In this document: piece by piece, positions 29,552-39,392 of the stretch | Layout: each line of letters starts with the position of its first letter | Position numbering within the stretch: the first letter of the stretch is position 1 | Source: Ancylobacter lacus | GTDB taxonomy: Bacteria; Pseudomonadota; Alphaproteobacteria; Rhizobiales; Xanthobacteraceae | Length of the DNA: 54,906 bases | Direction: 5' to 3' | Assembly (NCBI RefSeq): GCF_018390635.1 | Contig: NZ_JAHBGE010000087.1 | Location: 1-54,906, forward strand | Translations under genes and position numbers: made by a program | Notes under the pieces: generated by a model | Database searches by the model: none | What the model saw: the letters and a program-made list of their open reading frames with translations, nothing else | Told to the model about the DNA's origin: nothing

Positions 29552-29893
29552 TCAGCGCAGGCCGGCCCGGTTCACCGGACCGCCGCCATTGACGCCGGCG
29601 CCGGGCCGGGCGACCGCACGGGCGGCCGGATCGGCGCCCGCCGTGCAGCCGACGGGATAGCCCGGACGGGTGCAGTAGACCGTCGCCCGCGCGGCCGGGG
29701 TGGGCCGCACGACGCAGCCGGCCGGCACGCCCGGAGCCGTGCAGTAGACCACCGCCGCTTCGGCGTTGTCGGCGCCGGCGAAGCTGGCGAGGGCGAGCGC
29801 CGCGGCGACGAGGGCGAAGCCGGTCGGCAGCAGGCGGCCGGGACGACGTGCTCGGCGGGAGAGGCCGGCGAGCGGGTGGGAGAAACTGGACAT
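29552..29893 (-). CDS. Secreted protein with YCTxPGxPxGC repeats
   Basis: This 113-residue protein has a basic N terminus and hydrophobic signal (GFALVAAALALASFAGADNA). The mature part carries two copies of a cysteine repeat: VVYCTAPGVPAGCVVRPTPA and TVYCTRPGYPVGCTAGADPA. Each copy has two cysteines nine residues apart, probably one disulfide per repeat. Proteins with this repeat recur as small secreted hypotheticals in Hyphomicrobiales; no function is known to me. A GGAGG just before the ATG at 29893 fixes the start. It is divergent from a winged-helix regulator 88 bases away. Confidence 0.75.
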   Translation of the reverse strand: MSSFSHPLAGLSRRARRPGRLLPTGFALVAAALALASFAGADNAEAAVVYCTAPGVPAGCVVRPTPAARATVYCTRPGYPVGCTAGADPAARAVARPGAGVNGGGPVNRAGLR

Positions 29894-29981
29894 GGCGTGT
29901 CCTCCGTTGAAAATTCCGTTAGGGGACGGTGCCGCATTAGTCTTCTTCGCGCCATAACCGCAATGTCGATTCTTGATCGTA

Positions 29982-30929
29982 ATGACCGGAACGGGTGACC
30001 CGAGGCAGCGGGGCTGGGTGGCGATGGCGGCGATCGAAATGACGGTTCGGCTGGAAACCGACGGCGAAAGCGGCCGGTTGAGCCCTGCCGAACGCGCCGA
30101 ACGCGCCCGTTTGCGCACGCTTCCGGCCTTTCCCGAGGCGGCGCTGCGGGCCGCCCGCGGCATGGCGAACAGCTACCGCGGCAATCTTCTGCTCGCCCGC
30201 CTGCTCAACGACCGCGGCCGGGTCGCGCTCGGGCTGATGATGCTCAGCATGCATTTCGAATCAGGACCGGAGGCGCGCGGCCTCACCACCGGCCGGCTGA
30301 AGGCGGAGGCCGCCGCGCTCGGCGTGTGCAGCCCCGGCCGGGTGGCGGCGGTGGTGGCCACCTTCCGCCTGCTCGGCTTGCTGGCGCCGGCGCCCGACGC
30401 CGACCGGCGCCGGCGCCGGCTGGTGGCGACGGAACGCTTCATCGCGCTCCACCGCCAGCGCTGGCGCTCGCTGTTCGAGCCGCTGGTGGAGCTGTGGCCG
30501 GAGGCGGCGCGGGCGCTGACCCTTCTGGAGGACGACCGCTTCGTCGGCGCCTTCGTCGACACGCTGCTGGAGCCGTTCCGCAATGGCTGGCGGCTGGTGG
30601 ACGAGGTGCCGGCGCTGCGCGGCTTCGCCGATCGTGACGGCGGCCTCGTCATCGCGCTGGAGCTGTACGACGCCGCGCGCAGTGGCACGCCCCGCTCCAT
30701 CTCGCAGATCGCGCGGACCTACCGGGTGTCGCGCTCCCATGTGCTCGGCATCCTGCGCGGCGCCGCCGAGGTGGGGCTGGTGCGCCGCATCGAGAGCACG
30801 GCCGGCACGGTGGAGGCGCTGCCGACGCTCGCCGACGCGCTGGACCATCTGGCCGCCACCGCCTTCGTGCGCCACACCACCGGCATCCGCCGCGGCTATG
30901 CCGCCGTCGACGGCACCCCGCCGCCGTAG
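29982..30929 (+). CDS. Putative winged-helix DNA-binding regulator
   Basis: This 315-residue soluble protein, not firmly recognised, has two regions that look like helix-turn-helix domains. One is N-terminal (ANSYRGNLLLARLLNDRGRV through CSPGRVAAVVATFRLLGLLA). The other is C-terminal, PRSISQIARTYRVSRSHVLG followed by ILRGAAEVGLVRRIES, a convincing helix-turn-helix at about residues 235-270. It is divergent from the cysteine-repeat secreted protein and may regulate it. The start is uncertain: ATG at 29982 or 30024, neither with a strong ribosome-binding site. Confidence 0.65.
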   Translation: MTGTGDPRQRGWVAMAAIEMTVRLETDGESGRLSPAERAERARLRTLPAFPEAALRAARGMANSYRGNLLLARLLNDRGRVALGLMMLSMHFESGPEARGLTTGRLKAEAAALGVCSPGRVAAVVATFRLLGLLAPAPDADRRRRRLVATERFIALHRQRWRSLFEPLVELWPEAARALTLLEDDRFVGAFVDTLLEPFRNGWRLVDEVPALRGFADRDGGLVIALELYDAARSGTPRSISQIARTYRVSRSHVLGILRGAAEVGLVRRIESTAGTVEALPTLADALDHLAATAFVRHTTGIRRGYAAVDGTPPP

Positions 30930-31746
30930 CGCCCGGGCGCCGGCGGGCGACGGACGTGTCGGGCCGGGGCCGGAGCGGCGGGGAACGCGCGACAGGCGGC
31001 ACCGGAACGGCGGGGCCCGGGAGGCGGGGTCCGAAGAGGCGGCGGCGGAGCGGCAGCGGCGGAGGGACGGGGAAGATCGCGCCGGCGCGGCGCGGCCGCC
31101 GATCAACAGCCGCGCGGCCCACCCAGCCGGGCTGCCGGGTTCCTGGGCGGTGGCGAGCCGGTGGGCGGGCAGCCGCGCCGCAGGGCCTCCGAGCGGCCGG
31201 CAGCGTCTCCCCGCCGGCACCCGAGGTGCCACCAGCCGAGACGTGCCGCACCCCGCAAGGGCCGGCGGCGCGCGAGAGCCACACAGGGTTCAGGTCTGGC
31301 CCGCTGCGCCCCAGCCCGTTCCACCCTCCCCGCTCCGCCCTCGTTCGTTCCGCCCTCGCCGGTTCCGCCTTCTTGCGCCCCGGCGCCGGGGCGACCGCGA
31401 CGCCGTCGGAACGGCGGGAAGAGCGAACCGCCCCGCCCATCGAAACCCGCCGCCTTTCGGGCGGGCCCGTCGACACCCCCGCCCTGGTGCGAGAGCCCGG
31501 CCCGACCCGCGCCCGCTGCGGCCGAGCCGCCGCCGGCCCACCGGACCCCGAGGGCGAACCGTGGGCCCACGGCGGGGGGCCTCCCTCGCCGTGGGCCACG
31601 AGCCCCCGGAGCGCCGATGCCGGCCGGGCCGGCGGCGCGTCCCTCTCAAGGCGGGGTCACCGCGTTTGCGGCCCTTCCCCAGGAGCGAAGGCGGCCGGCC
31701 GCACCGCTTGGGGGCAGCGACTGGCCGGCCCTCCCCGGCGCCGGCC
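30930..31746. other. 817-base GC-rich intergenic region without a credible gene
   Basis: This lies between the convergent regulator and UPF0173 genes. All six frames read as Arg/Gly/Pro/Ala-rich low complexity with no domain or ribosome-binding site. It holds short repeats of TTCCGCC(C/T)TC near 31347-31372, a CCCGCC/GGGCGGG hairpin near 31446-31466 and a larger inverted repeat at 31561-31599. The length is unusual for this compact segment. Confidence 0.6.
31561..31599. repeat. Inverted repeat in the large gap
   Basis: GTGGGCCCACGGCG at 31561-31574 and CGCCGTGGGCCAC at 31587-31599 are reverse complements apart from one extra base in the left arm. They enclose 12 bases and could form a strong RNA hairpin ending one or both convergent transcripts. 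There is no T-run. Confidence 0.5.
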
Positions 31747-32451
31747 TCAGGGCTTGGCGAACGCCACCGGCACGCCGCTCTCCAGCACCTTCACCGTCGC
31801 CTCCTCGCCCACCGCCTCGACGAAGCGGTCGGCGGTCGGCTCCAGCGGCGGGAAGGAGGCGTAGTGACAGGGAATCACCGTCAGCCCCGGCAGATAGCGC
31901 CGCACCGCGACGGCGGCGGTGCGCGGCCCCATGGTGTAGCGGTCGCCGATCGGCACGATCACGACCTCCGGCTGGTGCAGCTCGGCGATCAGCGCCATGT
32001 CGGAGAAGATGTCGGTGTCGCCCATGTGCCAGACCGTCGGCTCGCCCGGCGCGTGGAGGATGAGCCCGTTGGGATTGCCGAGATAGACCGGCCGCCCCTC
32101 CACCATCTCGCCCGAGGAATGGTCGGCCCGCACCATCGTCACGGTGAAGCCGCCCTGATCGGTGGTGCCCCCGGTGTTCATGGAATCGAGCGCCTTCACC
32201 CCCTGGCTCGCCAGCCAGCCGCAGAGATCGGCATTGGCCACCACCTTGGCCCCGGTCGCCTCGGCAATCGCCACCGTGTCGCCGACATGGTCGCCATGGC
32301 CATGGGTGAGCAGGATATGGGTGGTGCCGAGCACGGCGACGTCGCGGCTCGAGGTGAAGCCGGGGTTCCCCGACAGGAAGGGATCGATCAGCACGACCTT
32401 GTCCGCGAAGTCGAGACGGAAGGCAGCGTGGCCATACCAGGTGATCTTCAT
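31747..32451 (-). CDS. Metal-dependent hydrolase, UPF0173 / MBL-fold
   Basis: This 234-residue protein begins [20 protein letters not shown], the UPF0173 N terminus. It has the metallo-beta-lactamase metal-binding motif [10 protein letters not shown] (HxHxDH) at about residue 50, later metal ligands in [10 protein letters not shown] and the aspartate in [10 protein letters not shown], and a final [10 protein letters not shown] histidine. It should hydrolyse an ester or phosphodiester bond using two metal ions; the substrate is unknown. The ATG at 32451 is the conserved start. It is monocistronic and divergent from ruvX. Confidence 0.93.
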   Translation of the reverse strand: MKITWYGHAAFRLDFADKVVLIDPFLSGNPGFTSSRDVAVLGTTHILLTHGHGDHVGDTVAIAEATGAKVVANADLCGWLASQGVKALDSMNTGGTTDQGGFTVTMVRADHSSGEMVEGRPVYLGNPNGLILHAPGEPTVWHMGDTDIFSDMALIAELHQPEVVIVPIGDRYTMGPRTAAVAVRRYLPGLTVIPCHYASFPPLEPTADRFVEAVGEEATVKVLESGVPVAFAKP

Positions 32452-32785
32452 GGGCAGCTCCGTTGTTACCGGTCGGGCAAGATAGGGCGGGCGACCCGCG
32501 ACACAAGGGCGAAGCCTACCGCCGCCACGGCGACGGGACGGCGACGGCGGCAGCCCCCGGCGCGAGAGCGCGAGGAGAAGCGCGGCGGCGCGGCGCACGC
32601 CTGGCGTGCGTGGCGGCGCGGTGCGGAGGCCGGCTGCGCAGCGGTCGCGGGCCGCCGCCATCGGTCGGGAATGCACCGGCGCGCGCCGTCCGGTTCGGCA
32701 TGATCGGACTCATCGTCCACCTCACCGCACTCATCGCACCGTTGTCCGATGGCGTCGGCCGGGGCGGCGTGCTAGCGCAGAAGCC
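32452..32785. other. 334-base divergent intergenic region
   Basis: This lies between the UPF0173 gene and ruvX; no gene is seen. It contains a palindrome CGCACGC-ctg-GCGTGCG at 32594-32610 and a direct repeat ACTCATCG at 32708-32715 and 32729-32736 (21 bases, two helical turns apart), 50-78 bases upstream of ruvX. These may be regulatory; I could not place a clear promoter. Confidence 0.4.
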
Positions 32786-33268
32786 ATGAGCGCCCCGATC
32801 CTGCCCCTCGCCGACGCCGCCGCCCTCCTGCCCCCGCGCGGGAGCCTGATCGGCATCGATCTCGGCACCAAGACCATCGGAATCGCCAGCTGCGACCCCG
32901 ACCGGCGGCTGGCGGCGGGGGTCGAAACCATTGCCCGTAAACAGTTTACGCCCGACGCGGCGCGGCTGCTGGAGCTTGCCGCCGCGCGCGGCGCGGTGGG
33001 GCTGGTGCTGGGCCTGCCCATCAACATGGACGGCTCCGAAGGCCCCCGCGCCCAGGCCACGCGGGCCTTCGCGCGCAACCTCGCGCGGCTCACCGAGCTG
33101 CCCATATGTCTTTGGGATGAAAGGCTTTCCACCGCTGCGGTCGAGCGCGAGCTGGTCGGCGCCGACGTCAGCCGCGCCCGCCGCGCCGCGGTGATCGACC
33201 AGCACGCGGCCGCGTTCATCCTGCAGGGTGCGCTCGACCGGCTGCGGATGCTCGGCGCGGCGCGCTGA
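32786..33268 (+). CDS. ruvX: Holliday junction resolvase-like protein RuvX (YqgF)
   Basis: This 160-residue RNase H-fold protein has LIGIDLGTKTIGIASCDPDR near residue 25, carrying the first catalytic aspartate, VGLVLGLPINMDGSEGPRA, CLWDERLSTAAVERELV with the second acidic residue, and a final DQHAAAFILQGALDR with the third. YqgF family members act in rRNA 5'-end processing and possibly as resolvases. The ATG at 32786 is chosen from the family start. Its stop is ten bases before the carrier gene, and the position near pyrB is common in Hyphomicrobiales. Confidence 0.93.
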   Translation: MSAPILPLADAAALLPPRGSLIGIDLGTKTIGIASCDPDRRLAAGVETIARKQFTPDAARLLELAAARGAVGLVLGLPINMDGSEGPRAQATRAFARNLARLTELPICLWDERLSTAAVERELVGADVSRARRAAVIDQHAAAFILQGALDRLRMLGAAR

Positions 33269-33278
33269 CGGCTCCGCC

Positions 33279-34223
33279 ATGGCCAACGTGCTCTCCGCCC
33301 TCATGCCCGTCTTCCTCGTCATCGCGCTGGGCGCGGTGCTGAAACGCGTTTTGCTTCAAGAGGATACGCACTGGGTCGCGCTGGAGCGGCTCAGCTACTA
33401 CGTCCTGTTCCCCGCCCTGCTGGTGGTGAACATCGCCCGCGCTGATCTCGGCGGGGTGGCGGTGCTGGAGGTGTGCGTCGCGCTGCTGGGCGCCATCGCC
33501 CTCATGTCCGCGGGCTTGTGGCTCGCCCGGCCCGCCCTCTGCCGCGCCCTGCGGCTCGACGGACCGGGATTTACCTCGGTATTTCAAGGCGCTGTGCGCT
33601 GGAACACCTATGTCGGGCTAGCGGTGGCGGGCGGTCTCGCCGGCCCTGCGGGACTGGCGGTGGCGGCGGTGGGGCTGGCGGTGATGATCCCGGCGCTGAA
33701 CACGCTGAGCGTCATCACGCTGGCGCGGCACGGCCACAATGCCGCGCCGGGTCTGCGCCGCATCGGCCTGCAGGTCGTGCGCAACCCGTTCATCTGGTCC
33801 TGCGCCGCCGGCGCCGCCATCAACGCCTTCCACCTGCCGGTGCCGCCGGTGATCGTGACCTTCGGCGACATCCTCGGCCGCGCCTCGCTGGCGCTCGGGC
33901 TGCTGGTGGTGGGGGCCGGGCTGCGGCTCGGCGACCTCCGCCGGCCGCGGGCGGCGACCTGGGTGGCGAGCGTGCTGAAACTGGCCGTTCTGCCCGCGCT
34001 CGCCGTCGCGATCGGGGTCTGGTGGCGGCTCGCCGGGGTGGACCTGCTCATCGTCGCCGTCGCGGCGGCGGTGCCGTCCGCGCCCAACGGCTACGTGCTG
34101 GCACGGCAGATGGGCGGGGACGCGCCGCTGCTCGCAGAGATGCTCACCGTCCAGACCCTGGCGGCCGCAGTGACGATGCCGCTCGTGATCGCCGCGATAG
34201 AGATCATCCAGAAACACATATGA
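33279..34223 (+). CDS. AEC-family (auxin efflux carrier) transporter
   Basis: This 314-residue membrane protein has about ten transmembrane segments. It starts ANVLSALMPVFLVIALGAVL with KRVLLQEDTHWVALERLSYY, typical of bacterial AEC permeases, and has the internal repeat beginning RNPFIWSCAAGAAINAFHLP. AEC carriers move organic acids or amino acids. The ATG at 33279 lies ten bases after the ruvX stop, so the two are probably co-transcribed. The stop codon is inside a perfect 12-bp hairpin (34221-34249). Confidence 0.9.
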   Translation: MANVLSALMPVFLVIALGAVLKRVLLQEDTHWVALERLSYYVLFPALLVVNIARADLGGVAVLEVCVALLGAIALMSAGLWLARPALCRALRLDGPGFTSVFQGAVRWNTYVGLAVAGGLAGPAGLAVAAVGLAVMIPALNTLSVITLARHGHNAAPGLRRIGLQVVRNPFIWSCAAGAAINAFHLPVPPVIVTFGDILGRASLALGLLVVGAGLRLGDLRRPRAATWVASVLKLAVLPALAVAIGVWWRLAGVDLLIVAVAAAVPSAPNGYVLARQMGGDAPLLAEMLTVQTLAAAVTMPLVIAAIEIIQKHI

Positions 34224-34249
34224 GGCAATGCCTTGACGGCATTGCCTCA
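34221..34249. terminator. Perfect 12-bp hairpin over the carrier stop codon
   Basis: TGAGGCAATGCC at 34221-34232 and GGCATTGCCTCA at 34238-34249 pair perfectly around a 5-base loop (TTGAC). The first TGA is the stop codon of the AEC gene. It lies between two convergent genes and is symmetrical, so it can serve both strands. There is no T-run after it on either strand. Confidence 0.6.
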
Positions 34250-34284
34250 TCCAATGTCACAGCACGTTCAATCCGGCGGAGCGG

Positions 34285-34665
34285 TCAGCAGCGGCCGTAA
34301 TAGCCCTGGCCCTGATAGGGGCCGGTCTGGATCCAGCACTTGCCATAGGCGTAGTAGCGGGGCGCGGGCGCATACACCACCGGCGGCGGCGGCGGCGGGG
34401 CGTAATAGACCGGCGGCGGCGGCGGCGCGTAGTAGCGCGGCTGGGCGTTGGCGATCGCCGCACCGGCAAGGAGGCCGGCGGCGAGACCGCCCGCCACGTA
34501 GCAGCCGGTGCAGGTCACGTTCTCGACCGGCGCGGCGGGCACAACGGTCGAGGCGAGGTTGACGGCGCCGAGCGGGGCGGCGGCCAGCGGCGAGGCCAGC
34601 GAGCCGATCAGCGCGGCGGCGATGCCCGCCTGCGCCATGGCCCTGCCAAAACGCGAAGTCATCAT
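34285..34665 (-). CDS. Pro/Tyr-rich secreted protein
   Basis: This 126-residue protein has a signal peptide or membrane helix (AQAGIAAALIGSLASPLAAA), then a second hydrophobic, Gly/Ala-rich stretch (CYVAGGLAAGLLAGAAIANA). A low-complexity tail follows, built of YYAPPPPPVYYAPPPPPPVV, PRYYAYGKCW and GPYQGQGYYGRC. Such proteins are common surface or envelope hypotheticals in Hyphomicrobiales; no function is known. Two adjacent ATGs (34665, 34662) follow CAGGGAG. It converges on the AEC carrier gene. Confidence 0.75.
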   Translation of the reverse strand: MMTSRFGRAMAQAGIAAALIGSLASPLAAAPLGAVNLASTVVPAAPVENVTCTGCYVAGGLAAGLLAGAAIANAQPRYYAPPPPPVYYAPPPPPPVVYAPAPRYYAYGKCWIQTGPYQGQGYYGRC

Positions 34666-34927
34666 GGAAGCTACTCCCTGGTTCGCACCGAGCCCGATGC
34701 GATTGGCCCGACAATGCACCGATTCCGGTGAACACGGTCTGAATGCACGGTGGCGCTTTCGTGGCTCTTGTTCGATCGTCCGTCATGAAGATGGCGTCAT
34801 TTTACCGCGACGGCAACGCCACCCCCGCCGCGCCGCCGTCGCACATCAGGAATGATGGGACAAAGGCCCAAAACGCCTCACGCGTCTTGCGGAGGGGCGC
34901 CCGTGCGTCTATCCAGCCGACTTCGAT

Positions 34928-35873
<946 letters not shown>

Positions 35874-35881
<8 letters not shown>

Positions 35882-37172
35882 GTCCCGCCCCATCCTGCTG
35901 ACCGGCGGCCGGGTCGTCGACCCCTCCCGCGACCTCGACCGCCACGCCGACGTGCTGATTGCCGACGGCGTCATCAAGGACATCGCGCAGGGCCTCGGCG
36001 TTGCCGGACTTCCTGACGGGACCGAGCGCATCGACTGCGCCGGCCAGATCGTCATCCCGGGCCTCGTCGACATGCGCGCCTTCATCGGCGAGCCTGGCGC
36101 CGAGCACCGCGAGACGCTCGCCTCCGCCAGCCAGGCGGCGGCGGCGGGCGGCGTCACCACGGTGATCTGCCAGCCCGACACCGACCCGGTGATCGACGAT
36201 CCCGCCATCGTGGACTTCGTGAAACGACGCGCCCGCGACACCGCCATCGTCAACATCCACCCCATGGCCGCCCTCACCCGCGGGCTGCTGGGGCGGGAGA
36301 TGACCGAGATCGGCCTGCTGGCCTCGGCCGGTGCGGTGGCCTTCACCGACGCCGCCCATTCCATCGCCTCGGCCCAGGTGCTACGCCGCGCCTTCACCTA
36401 TGGCCGCGACTTCGACGCACTGATCGTGCACCACACCGAGGACGCCACGCTGACCGGCGAAGGCGTGATGAACGAGGGCGAGCTCGCCTCCCGCCTCGGC
36501 CTCGCCGGGGTTCCCAAGGCGGCCGAGACCATCGTGCTGGAACGGGACGTGCGTCTCGCCGCCATCACTCGCGGGCGCTACCATGCCGCGTCGCTCACCT
36601 GCGCGGAATCGCTGGCGGTGCTGCGCCGGGCGAAGGAAGAGGGGCTGGCGGTCACCGCCTCGGCCTCGATCAACCATCTCGCGCTGAACGAACGCGACGT
36701 CGTGGGCTATCGCACATTCTTCAAGGTCGCCCCGCCGCTCCGCGCGGAGGAAGACCGGGAGGCGCTGCTGGCGGCGGTCGCCGACGGGCTGATCGATGTC
36801 GTGGTGTCGGACCACAACCCGCAGGACGTCGAGGTGAAGCGCCTCCCCTTTTCCGAGGCGGCGTTCGGCGCCATCGGGCTGGAAACCATGCTCGCCACCG
36901 GGCTGCGGCTGGTGGATGGCGGCGCGCTCGACCTGATGACGCTGGTCCGGGCGATGTCGACCCGGCCTGCTGAAATCCTCGGCCTCGACGCCGGCACGCT
37001 CAAGCCCGGCGCCGCCGCGGATATTGCGGTGATCGCGCCAGACGAAGCGTGGATCCTCGATGCCGCGACCCTGAAATCCCGCTGCCGGAACACGCCGTTC
37101 GACGAGGCCCGCTTTCAGGGCCGCGTGGTGCGCACCCTTGTTGCCGGGCGCACGGTGTACGAATACGTTTGA
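35874..37172 (+). CDS. pyrC: Dihydroorotase-like protein lacking zinc ligands (PyrC', probable pseudo-enzyme)
   Basis: This 432-residue protein has the type I dihydroorotase fold and length, but the metal motif is lost. Where active enzymes have D-x-H-x-H-x-R before EPG, this one reads [10 protein letters not shown], so the two histidines are R68 and F70 and the arginine is G72. Other positions persist ([31 protein letters not shown]). In Pseudomonas a similar inactive PyrC' holds PyrB in an active dodecamer, so a structural role with the upstream overlapping pyrB is the best guess. A working dihydroorotase should lie elsewhere in the genome. Database annotation will usually say dihydroorotase. 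Confidence 0.9.
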
Positions 37173-37211
37173 CCCAAGGGAGTGCAACTCCCGAACGGAA
37201 GGCCCACGGCG

Positions 37212-37814
37212 ATGAACGGGACGCTGCCGCTCTCTGCGAGCCTGACCGCACTGGTCATCGGCTATCTGCTCGGGTCCATCCCGTTCGGGCTGCTGCTCAC
37301 CCGCGCTGCCGGTACGGCGGATATCCGCTCGATCGGCTCCGGCAATATCGGCGCCACCAACGTGCTGCGCACCGGCCGGAAGGGGCTGGCGGCCGCCACG
37401 CTGCTAGGCGACGCGCTGAAGGGCACGGCCGCGGTGCTGCTCGCCCGGCACTTTTTCGGGGATGACGCGGCGCTGATCGCGGCACTGGGCGCGTTTCTCG
37501 GCCATGTCTTTCCGGTCTGGCTCCGCTTCAGGGGTGGCAAGGGCGTCGCGACCTTTCTCGGCGTGAGCCTGGCGCTGGCCTGGCCCGCGGCGCTGGCCTT
37601 TGCCGCGGTGTGGCTGGCGGTGGCCTTCGCCACCCGCTATTCCTCGCTCTCGGCGCTGATCGCCTCCGTCGCGACCACCTCCGCCGGCGGCTATCTGGCC
37701 GGGGCACCGACAGCCATTCTCCTCGGCCTCCTCACGGCTCTGCTCTGGTTCAAGCATCGCGCGAACATCCAGCGCCTGCTGGCCGGGACGGAAGGCCGGA
37801 TCGGGCAGAAATGA
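37212..37814 (+). CDS. plsY: Acyl-phosphate:glycerol-3-phosphate acyltransferase PlsY
   Basis: PlsY makes lysophosphatidic acid from acyl phosphate and glycerol-3-phosphate in the inner membrane. The 200-residue product has about five membrane helices and the three family motifs: GSIPFGLLL with [24 protein letters not shown]-proximal [15 protein letters not shown], and [17 protein letters not shown]. The ATG at 37212 has GGAAGG nine bases upstream; a longer start at 37182 lacks one. It follows pyrC by 39 bases and is two bases from dprA. Confidence 0.95.
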   Translation: MNGTLPLSASLTALVIGYLLGSIPFGLLLTRAAGTADIRSIGSGNIGATNVLRTGRKGLAAATLLGDALKGTAAVLLARHFFGDDAALIAALGAFLGHVFPVWLRFRGGKGVATFLGVSLALAWPAALAFAAVWLAVAFATRYSSLSALIASVATTSAGGYLAGAPTAILLGLLTALLWFKHRANIQRLLAGTEGRIGQK

Positions 37815-37815
37815 C

Positions 37816-38940
37816 ATGACGGGCGCGGCGCGATCAGCCGGTGGAACCCGCCTCGACGATCGCCAGCGCCGCGACTGGCTTCGCCTTATCCGCAGCGAGA
37901 ATGTCGGTCCCCGGACCTTTCGCAGCCTGATCAACCGTTTCGGCGGGGCCGCGGCGGCCATCGAGGCCCTGCCCCAGCTCGCGCGAAAGGGTGGCGGCCT
38001 GCTGCCGCCGCGCATCTTCTCGATCGCGGAGGCCGACGCCGAGATGGCGGCACTGGCCCGGCTGGGCGGGACTCTCGTCGCGCTCGGCGAACGCGATTAC
38101 CCGCCGGCGCTGCGCGCCATCGAGGACGCCCCGCCCCTCATCGCCATACGCGGCCGGCTCGATCTGCTGACCCAGCCGATGGTGGCCATCGTGGGCTCGC
38201 GCAACGCGTCGGGCGCGGGGCGCACCATGGCGGCCCGTCTCGCGCGCGACCTTGGCCTCGCCGGCTGGATGATCGCCTCCGGTCTCGCCCGTGGCATCGA
38301 CACCACCGCCCATGAAGCCAGCCTTGCCACCGGGACGCTGGCCGTCCTTGCCGGCGGCCACGACCGCCCCTACCCGCCGGAAAACCTTGCCCTGCTCGAG
38401 CGCATCGCCGAGGAGGGCGCGATCCTTACCGAGATGCCGATGGGCTGGGAGCCCCGCGCACGCGACTTCCCGCGCCGCAACCGGCTCGTCTCGGGCGTCG
38501 CCCTGGGCGTGATCATCGTCGAAGCGGCCGAGCGCTCGGGCTCGCTCATCACCGCGCGGCTGGCCGCCGAGCAGGGTCGCGAGGTCTTCGCGGTTCCCGG
38601 CTCGCCGCTGGATCCACGCGCCGCGGGAGCCAATCGGCTCATCAAGCAGGGCGCCTCCCTCATCACGAGCGCCGCGGATGTCATCGAGGCGCTCTCGCCG
38701 CTGCGCGAGCGCGGGCCCGACAGCAGCCTCGACGAGCCGGACGTGCCCCTCGACGACGGCGAGCCGAGCGAGGGAGCCCGCACCCGCGTGCTTGGCCTGC
38801 TCGGCCCCTCCCCCGTGAACGTTGACGATCTCATCGTCCTTTCCGGTGCCGGAGCCGGAGAGGTGCACATCATCCTGCTTGAGCTGGAACTTGCCGGACG
38901 GCTCGAGCGGCACCCCGGCGGGGGCGTATCCCTTCTCTGA
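37816..38940 (+). CDS. dprA: DNA-processing protein DprA
   Basis: DprA binds incoming single-stranded DNA and loads RecA during transformation. The 374-residue protein has an N-terminal helical domain ([20 protein letters not shown]), the Rossmann-like core ([120 protein letters not shown]) and a C-terminal winged-helix DML1-like domain. It starts two bases after plsY. Confidence 0.95.
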   Translation: MTGAARSAGGTRLDDRQRRDWLRLIRSENVGPRTFRSLINRFGGAAAAIEALPQLARKGGGLLPPRIFSIAEADAEMAALARLGGTLVALGERDYPPALRAIEDAPPLIAIRGRLDLLTQPMVAIVGSRNASGAGRTMAARLARDLGLAGWMIASGLARGIDTTAHEASLATGTLAVLAGGHDRPYPPENLALLERIAEEGAILTEMPMGWEPRARDFPRRNRLVSGVALGVIIVEAAERSGSLITARLAAEQGREVFAVPGSPLDPRAAGANRLIKQGASLITSAADVIEALSPLRERGPDSSLDEPDVPLDDGEPSEGARTRVLGLLGPSPVNVDDLIVLSGAGAGEVHIILLELELAGRLERHPGGGVSLL

Positions 38941-38948
38941 GAGGTCGC

Positions 38949-39128
38949 TCACTTGCGGCGGCGTGTCGGCTCACGGGCGACAACGATCGACCTCGCCTCC
39001 TCCCGCGCCATTTCCAGGAGATAGCGCAGCGTGTCCCACCCCTGGCCATGGGCGATGCGCGCCAGCTCGCCAACCAGGGCAGCGACATATTCTGCAGCCA
39101 CCCGCTGTTCGTCCGGGCTCTCCGGCAT
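38949..39128 (-). CDS. Small conserved hypothetical protein
   Basis: This 59-residue, probably helical protein (PDEQRVAAEYVAALVGELAR, then IAHGQGWDTLRYLLEMAREE) has a basic tail (REPTRRRK). It is encoded on the minus strand, its stop eight bases from the convergent dprA stop. Similar small proteins occur between dprA and topA in related genomes as I recall, but I cannot give a function. The ATG at 39128 was chosen because upstream sequence in frame is not protein-like. Confidence 0.6.
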   Translation of the reverse strand: MPESPDEQRVAAEYVAALVGELARIAHGQGWDTLRYLLEMAREEARSIVVAREPTRRRK

Positions 39129-39315
39129 TCGTCCAAGCCCCCACCTGCGACACCGCGGCACCATAGCGCCGGCCCGTCTGGTGACACAACCTCCGATTAC
39201 AATATCATATATGAACACACCATAACGTGCACTCCTTCCCTTTCGGCGGCCGGCCGCGATCTGGGCGGGCTCTCCGTTCGAAACCCTCGAAGCACCATTG
39301 TGCGCGGAGCGGCAT

Positions 39316-39344
39316 TTGACAGAGCGGGAGGGCTCCCCCATTTT
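39316..39344 (+). promoter_or_regulatory. Candidate topA promoter
   Basis: A perfect TTGACA at 39316-39321 is followed by a 17-base spacer and CATTTT at 39339-39344, 49 bases before the topA start. The interval 39129-39392 is also unusually AT-rich around 39195-39227, between the two divergent genes. Confidence 0.4.
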
Positions 39345-39392
39345 CCGGCCTCCCATCGGGGCTGAAATTCCTCCAACCTACGCGGCGGGTGC

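Noticed and set aside
31103..31570. Minus-strand open frame of 155 codons with EGGTGEGGTNEGG-like repeats
   Set aside because: The repeats come from GC-rich nucleotide repeats (TTCCGCC type); no start signal and no family.
30956..31864. Plus-strand open frame of 302 codons in the large gap
   Set aside because: Arg/Gly/Pro/Ser low complexity, no ribosome-binding site, and it runs into the antisense of the UPF0173 gene.
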